Source of the DNA: Flavobacterium sp. KACC 22763
Lineage (GTDB): Bacteria > Bacteroidota > Bacteroidia > Flavobacteriales > Flavobacteriaceae
Direction: 5' to 3'
Assembly: GCF_028736155.1 (NCBI RefSeq)
Contig: NZ_CP117879.1
Span: forward strand, 3,162,001 to 3,226,000
DNA length: 64,000 nt
In this document: positions 35,841-44,884 of the stretch, one piece after another
Numbering within the stretch: the stretch's first letter is position 1
Layout: each line of letters opens with the position of its first letter
Translations under genes and position numbers: made by a program
The notes under the pieces: generated by a model
The model's database searches: none
What the model saw: only the letters and a program-made list of their open reading frames with translations
What the model was told of the DNA's origin: nothing

Positions 35841-36542
35841 ATGAAAAAGAAACTTGTTGTTTTAACAGGAGCAGGAATCAGTGCCGAAAGCGGCATTAAA
35901 ACTTTTCGCGATAGCGATGGTTTATGGGAAGGACACGATGTGATGGAAGTTGCCACTCCAGAAGGCTGGCATAAAAATCAAGAGTTGGTTTTAGATTTTT
36001 ATAATAAAAGACGCCAACAGTTAAAAGAAGTAAATCCGAATTTGGGTCATATTATTTTGGCTGAATTGGAAAAAGACTTCGACGTGCAGATTATCACGCA
36101 AAATGTTGACGATCTTCATGAACGCGCAGGAAGTACAAACGTTTTGCATTTGCACGGAGAATTACTAAAAGTACGAAGCACTCAAAATAAAAACCTGATT
36201 TTAGATTGGACAGAAGATTTGCTTACTGGAGATTTTGATGCAAACGGACATCAATTGCGCCCACATATTGTTTGGTTTGGTGAAGAAGTTCCTGCACTCG
36301 AGGAAGCCATTGACATTACTGAAACTGCAGATTATTTTGCTGTAATTGGAACTTCGCTTCAAGTTTATCCTGCTGCTGGATTAATTTCTTATACTCCAAG
36401 CACAACTCCTGTTTTTTATATAGATCCGAAACCTATTTCAATTCCGAACCTTCGCAATAAAGTTGAAACCATTGCCAAATTTGCTTCAGAAGGAGTTGCC
36501 GATTTAAGAGAAAAATTACTGAACTTAGAAAAAACAACATGA
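35841..36542 (+). CDS. cobB: Sirtuin-type NAD-dependent protein deacylase lacking the zinc cysteines
   Basis: The 233-residue protein has the sirtuin NAD motifs GAGISAESGIKTFRDSDGLW (10-29), TQNVDDLHERAGS, catalytic histidine 105 in LHLHGEL, RPHIVWFGE and AVIGTSLQVYPAAGL. Tyr54 and Arg57 (FYNKRR) correspond to the Y-x-x-R motif of class III (SIRT5/CobB) desuccinylases. The segment that normally carries four zinc-binding cysteines (about 112-140) has none. It overlaps the next gene by four bases (ATGA-type coupling). The gene symbol rests on similarity to CobB. Confidence 0.9.
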   Translation: MKKKLVVLTGAGISAESGIKTFRDSDGLWEGHDVMEVATPEGWHKNQELVLDFYNKRRQQLKEVNPNLGHIILAELEKDFDVQIITQNVDDLHERAGSTNVLHLHGELLKVRSTQNKNLILDWTEDLLTGDFDANGHQLRPHIVWFGEEVPALEEAIDITETADYFAVIGTSLQVYPAAGLISYTPSTTPVFYIDPKPISIPNLRNKVETIAKFASEGVADLREKLLNLEKTT

Positions 36543-37231
36543 TTTTTGAAAGCTGGTTGCATCAATTATTCCAATTTAATATTGGCTGGCTCTTTGTTTT
36601 CTTTTTAATTGAAAACTCACTGCTAGTTGTTTTATCAATTTTAATTGGAAAAATATTGGAACCTGAAAACACTTTTTTAAAACATAAAGATCGAAAATGG
36701 GTACTTTCTACACTGCTTTGCAATACATTCATCACTTTAATTGGTTTCGAATTATATCGCTACGGAATCCTAAAAATAGATTTTTCGGCATCTATTCAAC
36801 TTATCATTTTTGATACACTTTTATTGATTCTTTTAATGGATCTTTTCATGTTCGTTTTTCATTATCTGGTACATCATTTAAAATGGCTTTACCCAATTCA
36901 TAAACTGCATCACACCCATGTAGAAACGAACGTTTACAGTTTATATGTGCTTCATCCGATAGAAACTCTAGGCTTTGGTTTTATATGGCTATTTTTAATT
37001 ACAATTTTGAAGTTTAATTATTTGAGCATCATCATTTATCTTGTTCTAAATCTGTCTTATGGAATATTCGGACATTTAAAAAAAGATATCTTTCCATCTT
37101 TCTGGTACCGCAATTACTTCACAAAATGGATTTCGACTACTAAATTCCATAATGATCATCATAAAAATGAGTCTCACAATTATGGTTTTTACTTTACAAT
37201 TTGGGATAAAATTTTCAAAACCATAATTTAA
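36539..37231 (+). CDS. Sterol desaturase / fatty acid hydroxylase superfamily protein
   Basis: The 230-residue membrane protein has four hydrophobic regions and the histidine clusters of the superfamily: HYLVHH, HKLHHTHVETN and FHNDHHKNE, which bind a di-iron centre. Members hydroxylate or desaturate lipids in the membrane. The product is likely a modified membrane lipid or carotenoid. Its start overlaps the sirtuin stop by four bases, suggesting coupled translation, but a functional link is not evident. There is no terminator before purB. Confidence 0.87.
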   Translation: MIFESWLHQLFQFNIGWLFVFFLIENSLLVVLSILIGKILEPENTFLKHKDRKWVLSTLLCNTFITLIGFELYRYGILKIDFSASIQLIIFDTLLLILLMDLFMFVFHYLVHHLKWLYPIHKLHHTHVETNVYSLYVLHPIETLGFGFIWLFLITILKFNYLSIIIYLVLNLSYGIFGHLKKDIFPSFWYRNYFTKWISTTKFHNDHHKNESHNYGFYFTIWDKIFKTII

Positions 37232-37267
37232 GCATCAATATAGCTTTCAGAAGTTTTAACAATAGCT

Positions 37268-37275
37268 TATATTTG
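37268..37275 (+). promoter_or_regulatory. Possible purB -7 box
   Basis: TATATTTG fits TAnnTTTG, 26 bases before the purB start. The expected -33 position holds TTTC rather than TTTG. Confidence 0.45.
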
Positions 37276-37300
37276 CACCTTTCGAAAAAACAACATCACA

Positions 37301-38647
37301 ATGACTACTCTAAACGAATTGAATGCTATATCGCCAATTGACGGAAGATATAGAAATAAAACTCAAAATTTAGCACCTTTCTTCTCTGAAGAAGCTTTAA
37401 TAAAATACCGCGTTTTGGTTGAAGTGGAATACTTCATTGCTTTATGCCAAATTCCATTGCCACAATTGCAAGGTATTGATTCTAGTTTATTTGAAAGCTT
37501 GAGAAACATCTACAAAAACTTCTCAACTGAAGATGCTCTTTGGATTAAAGAAACAGAAAAAGTAACCAACCACGACGTAAAAGCGGTTGAATACTTTATA
37601 AAAGATGCTTTTGAGAAATTAGGTTTATCTCAATACAAAGAGTTCATTCACTTCGGATTAACGTCTCAAGATATTAATAATACTGCCATTCCGCTTTCAA
37701 CAAAAGAAGCGTTTGAGCAAGTTTATATGCCAACTTTAATTGCTGTAATTGCAAAATTAAAAGAATTAAGTGTTGAATGGAAAGACATTCCAATGTTAGC
37801 TCGCACGCACGGACAGCCAGCTTCTCCTACTCGTTTAGGAAAAGAAATTTTGGTTTTCGTAGAGCGTTTAGAAGAGCAAATGCGTTTGTTGTTCAATATT
37901 CCGTTTGCAGCTAAATTTGGAGGAGCAACAGGAAACTTTAATGCGCACCACGTAGCATACCCACAAATTGACTGGAAACAATTTGGAAATAAATTTGTTG
38001 AAACAGATCTTGGTTTAAAACATTCTTTCCCAACCACTCAAATTGAGCATTACGATCATTTTGCTGCTTTCTTTGATGCTTTAAAAAGAATCAACACGAT
38101 TATCATCGATTTAGATCGTGATATCTGGACGTATGTTTCAATGGACTACTTCAAACAAAAAATCAAAGCTGGAGAAATTGGTTCATCTGCAATGCCTCAT
38201 AAAGTAAACCCAATTGATTTTGAAAACTCTGAAGGAAACTTAGGAATTGCAAATGCTATTTTCGAGCATCTTTCTGCAAAATTACCTATCTCAAGATTAC
38301 AGCGTGACTTAACTGACAGTACTGTTTTACGTAATGTTGGTGTTCCGTTTGGACATACCATTATTGCTTTTGAAGCGACTTTGAAAGGTTTAAATAAATT
38401 ACTTTTAAACGAAGGTAAATTTGCTGAAGATTTAGAGAAAAACTGGGCTGTAGTTGCTGAAGCTATTCAGACTATTTTACGTCGTGAAGCTTACCCGAAC
38501 CCTTACGAAGCTTTAAAAGGTTTAACAAGAACCAATGAAGCAATTGACAAAAATGCAATTCATAATTTCATTGCAACTCTAGAAGTTTCAGATGCTGTTA
38601 GAGCAGAATTATTAGCTATAACTCCTAGTAATTACACAGGAATCTAA
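37301..38647 (+). CDS. purB: Adenylosuccinate lyase
   Basis: The 448-residue product begins LNELNAISPIDGRYRNKTQ and has the fumarase/aspartase superfamily signature GSSAMPHKVNPIDFENSEG. HFGLTSQDINNTAIPLS and ARTHGQPASPT are the other two active-site segments. It catalyses the release of fumarate from SAICAR and adenylosuccinate in purine synthesis. The length and N-terminal pattern fit the proteobacterial-type PurB. It is followed by a strong terminator. Confidence 0.96.
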   Translation: MTTLNELNAISPIDGRYRNKTQNLAPFFSEEALIKYRVLVEVEYFIALCQIPLPQLQGIDSSLFESLRNIYKNFSTEDALWIKETEKVTNHDVKAVEYFIKDAFEKLGLSQYKEFIHFGLTSQDINNTAIPLSTKEAFEQVYMPTLIAVIAKLKELSVEWKDIPMLARTHGQPASPTRLGKEILVFVERLEEQMRLLFNIPFAAKFGGATGNFNAHHVAYPQIDWKQFGNKFVETDLGLKHSFPTTQIEHYDHFAAFFDALKRINTIIIDLDRDIWTYVSMDYFKQKIKAGEIGSSAMPHKVNPIDFENSEGNLGIANAIFEHLSAKLPISRLQRDLTDSTVLRNVGVPFGHTIIAFEATLKGLNKLLLNEGKFAEDLEKNWAVVAEAIQTILRREAYPNPYEALKGLTRTNEAIDKNAIHNFIATLEVSDAVRAELLAITPSNYTGI

Positions 38648-38671
38648 GAAAAATACCAAATATTTTACCAA

Positions 38672-38705
38672 AAAAAGCTATCTTTATCGAGATAGCTTTT
38701 TTTTA
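38672..38705 (+). terminator. purB terminator
   Basis: AAAAAGCTATCT with its mirror forms a 12-base-pair stem around TTATCG and is followed by a run of T. Confidence 0.9.
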
Positions 38706-38821
38706 TTAAATCCAGAGGCTAAATCCAGATTATACTCCTTTTCATTTTCGACTGGAGTTCGTGCATTTCATTTGAAATAAAAAACTGGATCAGCCACTTA
38801 AAAAAAATACCACGTTTTTAT

Positions 38822-41059
38822 ATGATTGCATTAAATGCCGCAGCCGAAAGTACACACCACTTACAACCATTAATTAGTGATTTGGGATTAATCCTGATGA
38901 CTGCCGGAATTGCCGTTCTATTATTTAAAAAATTAAAACAACCTTTGGTTTTAGGTTACCTGATCGCAGGATTTTTAGCCGGAAACCATTTTGATTTTTT
39001 CCCATCTATAACCGACATGAAAAGTGTCGAAGTCTGGGCCGAAATTGGGGTTATATTTTTACTTTTTAGTTTAGGACTCGAATTCAGCTTTAAGAAACTA
39101 ATGAAGGTTGGAGGGACTTCGTCTGTCACCGCCATAACCCAGATTTTGTTTATGACCGTAATTGGCTACGCAGTCGGACAATGGATGGGTTGGGGAAAAA
39201 TGGACAGTATTTTCTTGGGCGCAACACTTTCTATTTCGTCCACAACCATTATCATCAGAGCTTTTGATGAATTGGGAGTAAAAGGAAAAAAATTCGTTGG
39301 AATTGTTTTTGGAGCTTTAATCGTTGAAGATATCGTTGCCATCTTAATGCTTGTCTTACTGTCAACTATTGCCGTGAGCGATCAGGTTTCTGGAACCGCA
39401 TTACTGCAATCTGTTTTAAAACTTATTTTCTTTTTAATTATCTGGTTTTTAGGAGGTATTTTTATCATTCCAACTATTTTCAAAAAAGCAAAACATCTCT
39501 TAACCGACGAAATGCTGCTGATTATATCTTTGGCATTATGTTTAATGATGGTAATTTTTGCTTCAAATGTAGGTTTCTCTCCAGCGTTAGGTGCTTTTAT
39601 CATGGGATCTATTATCGCTGAAACTACGATGGCAGAAAAAATTGAACATTTAATTCAGCCTGTAAAAGATTTTTTTGGTGCCGTTTTCTTTGTATCGGTC
39701 GGAATGTTAATTAATCCTGTAACATTGGTAAATTACGCCCTTCCTGTAGCTATAATTACTCTATTGACCATTTTTGGAAAAGCTTTTAGTTCTTCTATTG
39801 GAGCATTAATTTCTGGTCAGCCGTTAAAACAATCAGTTCAAACCGGAATGAGCTTGGCGCAAATTGGGGAGTTCTCGTTTATTATAGCCACTCTCGGAAT
39901 GTCATTAAAAGTTACAAGCGACTTCTTATATCCAATTATTGTGGCTGTATCTGCAATTACCACCTTTACTACTCCATTCTTAATTAAATATTCAGAAGGA
40001 TTTGCTTTATACTTAGAGGCTAAAATGCCGAAGAGATGGGTTAAGAACATTAACCGTTATAGCGTGAATGCACAAGCCATTAAATCTGTCAGCACTTGGC
40101 AGATTGTTCTTCGTTCATCGATCACACAAATTATTCTTCATACCATTATTATTACTGCCATTATATTATTGTCTTCTAAATTTGTAGCGCCATTGGTTGC
40201 CGACACAAGATTCGGAAATACTTTGGCAGCTTTGCTTACGCTAGTTGTAATTGCACCATTTTTATGGGCACTTTCTCTTCGCCGAGTTAAAGTAGATGAA
40301 GTCGAAGCGTTATGGGAAGAACGCAAATATCGTGGAGCACTTTTAATGCTGATTTTGATAAGAATGAGTCTTGGCTTATTCTTTGTCGGATTCTTATTGA
40401 ATATTTTCTTCTCTCCTTTAGTGGCTTTCGTAGCACTTATCATTGCCATCGGAGCTTATCAAATTTTCCCTAAAAAACTAAATGAGCAATACCATAAAAT
40501 TGAAAATCACTTTTTGAAAAACCTCAACGATCGTGAAAACAAAAAAATCGACAGACGATATGCCAATTTAATGCCGTGGGACGGACACATGTCTTTCTTC
40601 GAAATTAAAAAGGAATCTAATCTGGTTGGACAGACTTTACAGGAATTAAAGATTCGTGAACAATTAGGAATTAATATTGCTTACATAAAACGAGGAGAAG
40701 TCACAATTCCGATTCCTACCAAAACAGAGCGTTTATTTCCAGGCGACGAAATTTGCGTAATTGGAACTGATGCTCAAATTGCAGAATTCACAAAATTCTT
40801 AACTCAAAACGAAACCGAACCACCTGCAAAAGTAGAAGAAACCGATATTGTTTTACGTCAGCTAGAAGTTTCTCAAGATGAATTCATTCAAAAAAGCATC
40901 GGCCAATTCAGAGCCAAAACAGACGGAATGGTCGTAGGAATTGAGCGAAACGGAAACCGTATCCTAAATCCAGAATCTAGTTTGATCTTAGAGAAAAATG
41001 ATATTCTCTGGGTTGTTGGAGATAAGAAAAAAATGAATGCTTTGTTGGCGACTAAATAA
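38822..41059 (+). CDS. CPA2-type cation:proton antiporter with C-terminal RCK_C domains
   Basis: The 745-residue inner-membrane protein has about 12 spans of the Na_H_Exchanger fold in its first 400 residues (LGLILMTAGIAVLLFKKL, IGVIFLLFSLGLEFSFK, LGAFIMGSIIAETTMAEK). There are additional helices around 430-560 and two soluble TrkA-C/RCK_C domains (LRQLEVSQDEF belongs to the second). The layout resembles KefB/YbaL-like K+/H+ exchangers but lacks a full RCK_N Rossmann domain. RCK_C domains usually bind regulatory ligands such as nucleotides. It is a single gene; a nested inverted repeat follows its stop. Confidence 0.88.
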   Translation: MIALNAAAESTHHLQPLISDLGLILMTAGIAVLLFKKLKQPLVLGYLIAGFLAGNHFDFFPSITDMKSVEVWAEIGVIFLLFSLGLEFSFKKLMKVGGTSSVTAITQILFMTVIGYAVGQWMGWGKMDSIFLGATLSISSTTIIIRAFDELGVKGKKFVGIVFGALIVEDIVAILMLVLLSTIAVSDQVSGTALLQSVLKLIFFLIIWFLGGIFIIPTIFKKAKHLLTDEMLLIISLALCLMMVIFASNVGFSPALGAFIMGSIIAETTMAEKIEHLIQPVKDFFGAVFFVSVGMLINPVTLVNYALPVAIITLLTIFGKAFSSSIGALISGQPLKQSVQTGMSLAQIGEFSFIIATLGMSLKVTSDFLYPIIVAVSAITTFTTPFLIKYSEGFALYLEAKMPKRWVKNINRYSVNAQAIKSVSTWQIVLRSSITQIILHTIIITAIILLSSKFVAPLVADTRFGNTLAALLTLVVIAPFLWALSLRRVKVDEVEALWEERKYRGALLMLILIRMSLGLFFVGFLLNIFFSPLVAFVALIIAIGAYQIFPKKLNEQYHKIENHFLKNLNDRENKKIDRRYANLMPWDGHMSFFEIKKESNLVGQTLQELKIREQLGINIAYIKRGEVTIPIPTKTERLFPGDEICVIGTDAQIAEFTKFLTQNETEPPAKVEETDIVLRQLEVSQDEFIQKSIGQFRAKTDGMVVGIERNGNRILNPESSLILEKNDILWVVGDKKKMNALLATK

Positions 41060-41221
41060 GTTTCTGAGATGCTGAGATGCTGAGATTCTAAGTTTTTCTC
41101 TTGCCTCTTTTTAAACTTTCGTAAAAAGTAAAGCGCTAAGATTTCATTATGAAATCTTAGCGCTTTTTATATTCATTATTTTGAAAAAACTTAGAATCTT
41201 AGCATCTCAAAACTTAGAAAC
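41060..41221. repeat. Nested inverted repeats (CTTAGAATCTTAGCAT family)
   Basis: Outer arms 41060-41097 and 41185-41221 match over about 31 of 38 positions with one gap. They enclose a perfect 17-base-pair hairpin (separate entry). The outer arms use the same CTTAGAATCTTAGCATCT words as 32672-32756. The left arm starts at the base after the antiporter stop codon. Confidence 0.88.
41130..41166. terminator. Perfect 17-bp hairpin, bidirectional terminator
   Basis: AAAGCGCTAAGATTTCA (41130-41146) and its exact reverse complement (41150-41166) with loop TTA lie between convergent genes, with A and T runs outside. Confidence 0.85.
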
Positions 41222-41229
41222 TCAGAATA

Positions 41230-41868
41230 TTATTTATTCGGCTGCGGAGTCAATCTCAAATAAGGTTTTATTGGTGTATGTCCTTTTGGGAATTTTGCTG
41301 GAATATCGCTATCTGGAATTGCTGGTGCAATTACCACATCTTCTCCATCTTTCCAGTTGGCTGGCGTTGCAACACTATAGTTTGCTGTCAATTGCAAACT
41401 GTCAATTACACGAAGCAATTCGTCAAAATTTCTTCCTGTTGAAGCTGGATAAGTCAGCGTTAATTTGATTTTTTTATCTGGTCCGATAACAAAAACAGAA
41501 CGAACTGTAAATTTATCACTTGCATTTGGATGAAGCATATCATATAAATTAGCTACTTTTTTATCCTCATCAGCAATAATTGGGAAATTTACTTCTGTAT
41601 TTTGAGTCTCGTTGATATCTTTAATCCACTCTTTGTGCGAATCTAAACCGTCTACACTCAAAGCGATAACCTTAGTATTTCTTTTTTTGAATTCTGGCAC
41701 ATAGTTCGCCACAGTTCCCAATTCAGTTGTACAAACAGGAGTAAAATCTGCTGGATGCGAAAATAAAACACCCCACGAATCTCCTAGCCATTCGTGAAAA
41801 TTAACTGATCCCTGAGTGGTCTCTGCGTGAAAGTCCGGAGCTATATCGCCTAATCTTAATGTTGACAT
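41230..41868 (-). CDS. 1-Cys peroxiredoxin (Prx6 family)
   Basis: The 212-residue protein has the peroxidatic cysteine Cys46 in SHPADFTPVCTTELG. It also has the Prx6-type C-terminal domain with KLTLTYPASTGRNFDELLRV and TPANWKDGEDVVIAPAI. No resolving cysteine is seen in the usual 2-Cys positions. Family members reduce hydrogen peroxide and lipid hydroperoxides in the cytoplasm. It is a single gene, facing the nested inverted repeat at its 3' end. Confidence 0.95.
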   Translation of the reverse strand: MSTLRLGDIAPDFHAETTQGSVNFHEWLGDSWGVLFSHPADFTPVCTTELGTVANYVPEFKKRNTKVIALSVDGLDSHKEWIKDINETQNTEVNFPIIADEDKKVANLYDMLHPNASDKFTVRSVFVIGPDKKIKLTLTYPASTGRNFDELLRVIDSLQLTANYSVATPANWKDGEDVVIAPAIPDSDIPAKFPKGHTPIKPYLRLTPQPNK

Positions 41869-42161
41869 AATTTCATTTTTTTAGTTCATCTAAAATTAAC
41901 TAAAAAATGCATTTAGAAAACATTCAAAAGGTAAAAAAAAGTTAAAATTCTACATTCTCTATCTAGTTAGTATTTTAAACTTATTTGAAGCGCAATTATA
42001 ACACATAGAAACATAGCTTTTATAATTCTAAAAAAGGCGTTTCACTTGCATTAATAAACAGAGACTATGTGTTAGAAACTAGTTTCTTTTAATCTTCTCT
42101 TTTAGACAAAGAAAAAGCTATGTCTCTATGTGTTTAAAAAAATATAACCAACGATTAAAGA
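41869..42161. other. Intergenic with inverted repeat
   Basis: About 290 gene-free bases lie between two minus-strand genes. They contain the inverted repeat at 42000-42134; the rest is AT-rich with no gene that I can support. Confidence 0.5.
42000..42134. repeat. Inverted repeat, AACACATAGA.ACATAGCTTTT family
   Basis: AACACATAGAAACATAGCTTTT (split here as arm 42000-42021) matches the reverse complement of 42113-42134 at 21 of 22 positions. A third related word, ACTATGTGTTA, lies between the arms at 42064-42074. Confidence 0.85.
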
Positions 42162-43073
42162 TTATATAAAACCCAGCACAAAATACCAGAAAGCAAGCGT
42201 GATAAAAGAAATTGGAATTCCGAAGCCGATCATCATACTGCTTAGTTTTGGTTTTAATCCGTAAGTCGAAGCAAGGATTGCACCTGTGATCATGGGCGCC
42301 ATAGCAGTTTCCATAATCGTAATTTTTATAACTTCAGAATGCTGATTGAAAATAAAAACATACAGCACAAAAATTACAAAAGGAATTAAAAGCAGTTTAA
42401 AGAAAAGTCCAAGTCGTAAAAATTTCCAATGCTGGCTTTTTCTATCAAAAGTCAATTGTAAACCAACAGAAAGCAAAGCTAAAGGTGTTACTAAACTTCC
42501 GATTTTCAGTAATACAGATTGGATATTTTCATTTAAATTATAATCGAAAATATTCATCAGGCATGCCAAAACAAACATCAGAAATGGCGGAAACGTGATG
42601 ATTTTTTTGAAAATCCCTAATGCGTTTGGACTTCCCTTTGAATAAAAAGCCGCAGTAAAAACGCCAAGTGTAGAAACCACCACAAAAGTTCCAGGCTGAT
42701 CTACTAAAACTGCAGTTTCTAAACCTTTCTTTCCAAACAAAGCTTCGATAATCGGATAACCCAGAAAAGAGCTATTGCTTAAGCCAGCCGTTAGAATCAA
42801 ACATCCTATCAATTTATTTGACCAGCCATTTCTTCTTCCCAAAAAATGAAAAAAAATAAAAGCCAAAATATAAGTAATCCACCCCGCTCCTATTGGAAAC
42901 AGCAATTCGCTGCTCCATTTTATTTTAGGAATATGATATAAAGTAATCGCAGGAAGACAGAAATAAATAACAATTTTATTGAGCGTCTTATAGATATGAG
43001 TAGGAAACTGTTTTACGTGCTGCAAAACTAAGCCCAGCGAAAGAAAGAGAAATATTAGTATAAAGTTGTTCAT
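42162..43073 (-). CDS. AEC family transporter (auxin efflux carrier-like)
   Basis: The 303-residue protein is hydrophobic with about ten spans in two groups of five. It has the AEC features CLILTAGLSNSSFLGYPIIE and ALFGKKGLETAVLVDQPGTF, and in the second half ALLSVGLQLTF and AMAPMITGAILASTYGLKP. AEC proteins export or import small organic acids and similar anions. The substrate is unknown. It is divergent from a Crp/Fnr regulator, which could control it. Confidence 0.88.
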   Translation of the reverse strand: MNNFILIFLFLSLGLVLQHVKQFPTHIYKTLNKIVIYFCLPAITLYHIPKIKWSSELLFPIGAGWITYILAFIFFHFLGRRNGWSNKLIGCLILTAGLSNSSFLGYPIIEALFGKKGLETAVLVDQPGTFVVVSTLGVFTAAFYSKGSPNALGIFKKIITFPPFLMFVLACLMNIFDYNLNENIQSVLLKIGSLVTPLALLSVGLQLTFDRKSQHWKFLRLGLFFKLLLIPFVIFVLYVFIFNQHSEVIKITIMETAMAPMITGAILASTYGLKPKLSSMMIGFGIPISFITLAFWYFVLGFI

Positions 43074-43179
43074 ATCATGGCGTCAAGACAAAAATAGGAA
43101 ATTATAAATTGATGAATTGAACAAATTATCTCCTCTCTTTGAGTTTTTTGTTACTTTTAATATGTAATTCGAAAAATCT

Positions 43180-43746
43180 ATGCAGCAAATAAGGGATAAT
43201 CTTGAACTAATGACCAAACTTTCTGATGAAGACTGGAACATCTTTTCGTCAAAACTCATTCGTCAGGAATTTTCGAAGAAAACTGCGATACTTCAAACTG
43301 GCCAAATAGAAAATTATCTTTCTTTTATAGAAAAAGGAATTCTTAGATATTATGTTCCTTCTGAGAATAAAGACTTAACGTTTACTTTTGTATTTGATGG
43401 CGAATTTACAAGCGGATATGATTCATTTATTACCAGATTACCAATAAACTACACTATCGAAGCACTTTCTGACACCATACTTTGGCGCGTTTCTTATAAT
43501 GATCTTCAGGACATTTATGCCGAAACTAAAGTTGGCAATACTATAGGCCGATTAGCAAGCGAAGATTTATTTATTAAAAAATCAAAGAGAGAGCTCTCTT
43601 TGCTAAACGATTCTGCAGAGCAACGCTATCTTAACTTATTCACCGAGCAGCCTCACTTAATACAAAAAATTCCGCAAAAATACCTTGCCTCTTACATTGG
43701 CATTACTCCACAAGCTTTAAGCCGAATCAGGAAACGCATTTATTAA
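43180..43746 (+). CDS. Crp/Fnr family transcriptional regulator
   Basis: The 188-residue protein has an N-terminal cyclic-nucleotide-binding-like beta roll (AILQTGQIENYLSFIEKGIL, LTFTFVFDGEFTSGYDSF). A helical C-terminus follows with YLASYIGITPQALSRIRKRI as recognition helix-turn-helix. This is the compact form frequent in Bacteroidota. No cysteine cluster for an iron-sulfur centre is present. It is divergent from the AEC gene and 58 bases before a DoxX-like gene; targets unknown. Confidence 0.88.
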   Translation: MQQIRDNLELMTKLSDEDWNIFSSKLIRQEFSKKTAILQTGQIENYLSFIEKGILRYYVPSENKDLTFTFVFDGEFTSGYDSFITRLPINYTIEALSDTILWRVSYNDLQDIYAETKVGNTIGRLASEDLFIKKSKRELSLLNDSAEQRYLNLFTEQPHLIQKIPQKYLASYIGITPQALSRIRKRIY

Positions 43747-43804
43747 CCTAGGTTCATTGTTTTAGGCTTCTTTACTGTGCAACTTTGTGCAATAAAAAAA
43801 AGAT

Positions 43805-44269
43805 ATGGAAACCTTAATCGTGCTTTTTGGAGTTTTTATCGCCATACTGCTTATTATTTGGCTTACCACTAAACGGTTTGAATTAGCATTTGCGGGAAGA
43901 GTAGCCATGGCGTCTATGCTGACATTTACTGCTGTTGGGCATTTTGTTTTTGCTAAAGGAATGGCGATGATGATCTCTTTTTTGCCTTGGGCAAATGCTA
44001 TTGTGTTTGTTACAGGAATCATAGAATTAATTGCTGCAATTGGATTGCTACTGCCAAAAACTAAAATCCTTACAGGAAAACTGCTGATTTTATTCTTTAT
44101 CTTACTCCTACCCGCTAACATTTATGCCGCAAGCCATAATATCAATTTACAAACTGCCGATTATACCGGCAAAGGCTTATCGTATTTATGGATCAGAATA
44201 CCAATGCAACTTCTTTTTATAGCATGGGTGTATTTTTCTTCACTAGGAATCAATCAAAAATCAAAATAG
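43805..44269 (+). CDS. DoxX-like small membrane protein
   Basis: The 154-residue protein has four hydrophobic helices (VLFGVFIAILLIIWLTT, TFTAVGHFVFAKGMAMMISF, AIVFVTGIIELIAAIGLLLP, LLILFFILLLPANIYAASHN). The GIIELIAAIGLLLP segment is typical of DoxX/DUF417-like proteins. Their roles are varied and poorly known. It follows a Crp/Fnr gene and may be coregulated. There is a 150-base gap before the Rrf2 gene. Confidence 0.75.
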   Translation: METLIVLFGVFIAILLIIWLTTKRFELAFAGRVAMASMLTFTAVGHFVFAKGMAMMISFLPWANAIVFVTGIIELIAAIGLLLPKTKILTGKLLILFFILLLPANIYAASHNINLQTADYTGKGLSYLWIRIPMQLLFIAWVYFSSLGINQKSK

Positions 44270-44367
44270 TCAATAAGGAAATTGTACGTCACTCATAATT
44301 AATGATGTGCATTTTCCTTTACTTTTATTTTATGTTTCTAATTACTTTAATTAACTTTAAGTTAAAA

Positions 44368-44400
44368 TTGTTTTTTGCATTACAAAAAGACGTAAATTTG
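44368..44400 (+). promoter_or_regulatory. Promoter for the Rrf2 gene
   Basis: TAAATTTG (44393-44400) fits TAnnTTTG, with TTG at 44368-44370 (22-base spacer) or at 44374-44376. The start codon is 20 bases further on. Confidence 0.5.
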
Positions 44401-44419
44401 TAACATATTTTATTACAGT

Positions 44420-44827
44420 ATGATTTCAGGTAAATTTGCCATAACGATTCACATTCTTACTTTGCTCCATAAATTCCCAAATGATTATTTGTCATCGGAG
44501 TTTATTGCGGGAAGTATTAATCTAAATCCTGTTTTGGTCAGAAAAGAAATTGCCAATCTAAAAGCACACCATATTGTAGAAAGTAAAGAAGGAAAAAATG
44601 GCGGTACAAAATTGGCAGTAAATGCTGCTGATCTGACTTTAAAACAAATATTCGAAATGACCTTTGAAACGATTGGTTTAGGTTTTGCAAAAAATCAGCC
44701 GAATCCCGATTGCCCTGTTGGAAAAAACATCAATCAGCATTTGGAAGTTTTATACAGCGAAATGAATCAAAATGTCAGCAAACAGCTGGAAGGAATTTCA
44801 TTGGAAGATTTTTCGAATCAGTTTTAA
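44420..44827 (+). CDS. Rrf2 family transcriptional regulator
   Basis: The 135-residue product has the Rrf2 winged helix (FAITIHILTLLHKFPNDYLS, LNPVLVRKEIANLKAHHIVE, KEGKNGGTKLAVNAADLTLK). The cysteine at NPDCPVG is single, so the three-cysteine iron-sulfur site of IscR/NsrR is absent. Such short members often sense thiol or NAD(P)H-linked stress. The next gene encodes an NAD(P)-binding reductase-like protein 57 bases downstream, a common Rrf2 target arrangement; the link is inferred. Confidence 0.87.
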   Translation: MISGKFAITIHILTLLHKFPNDYLSSEFIAGSINLNPVLVRKEIANLKAHHIVESKEGKNGGTKLAVNAADLTLKQIFEMTFETIGLGFAKNQPNPDCPVGKNINQHLEVLYSEMNQNVSKQLEGISLEDFSNQF

Positions 44828-44884
44828 AACTATTTTTTTAATCCAAACTGTAACATTTTTTATTACTAAATAAATTTATATATT

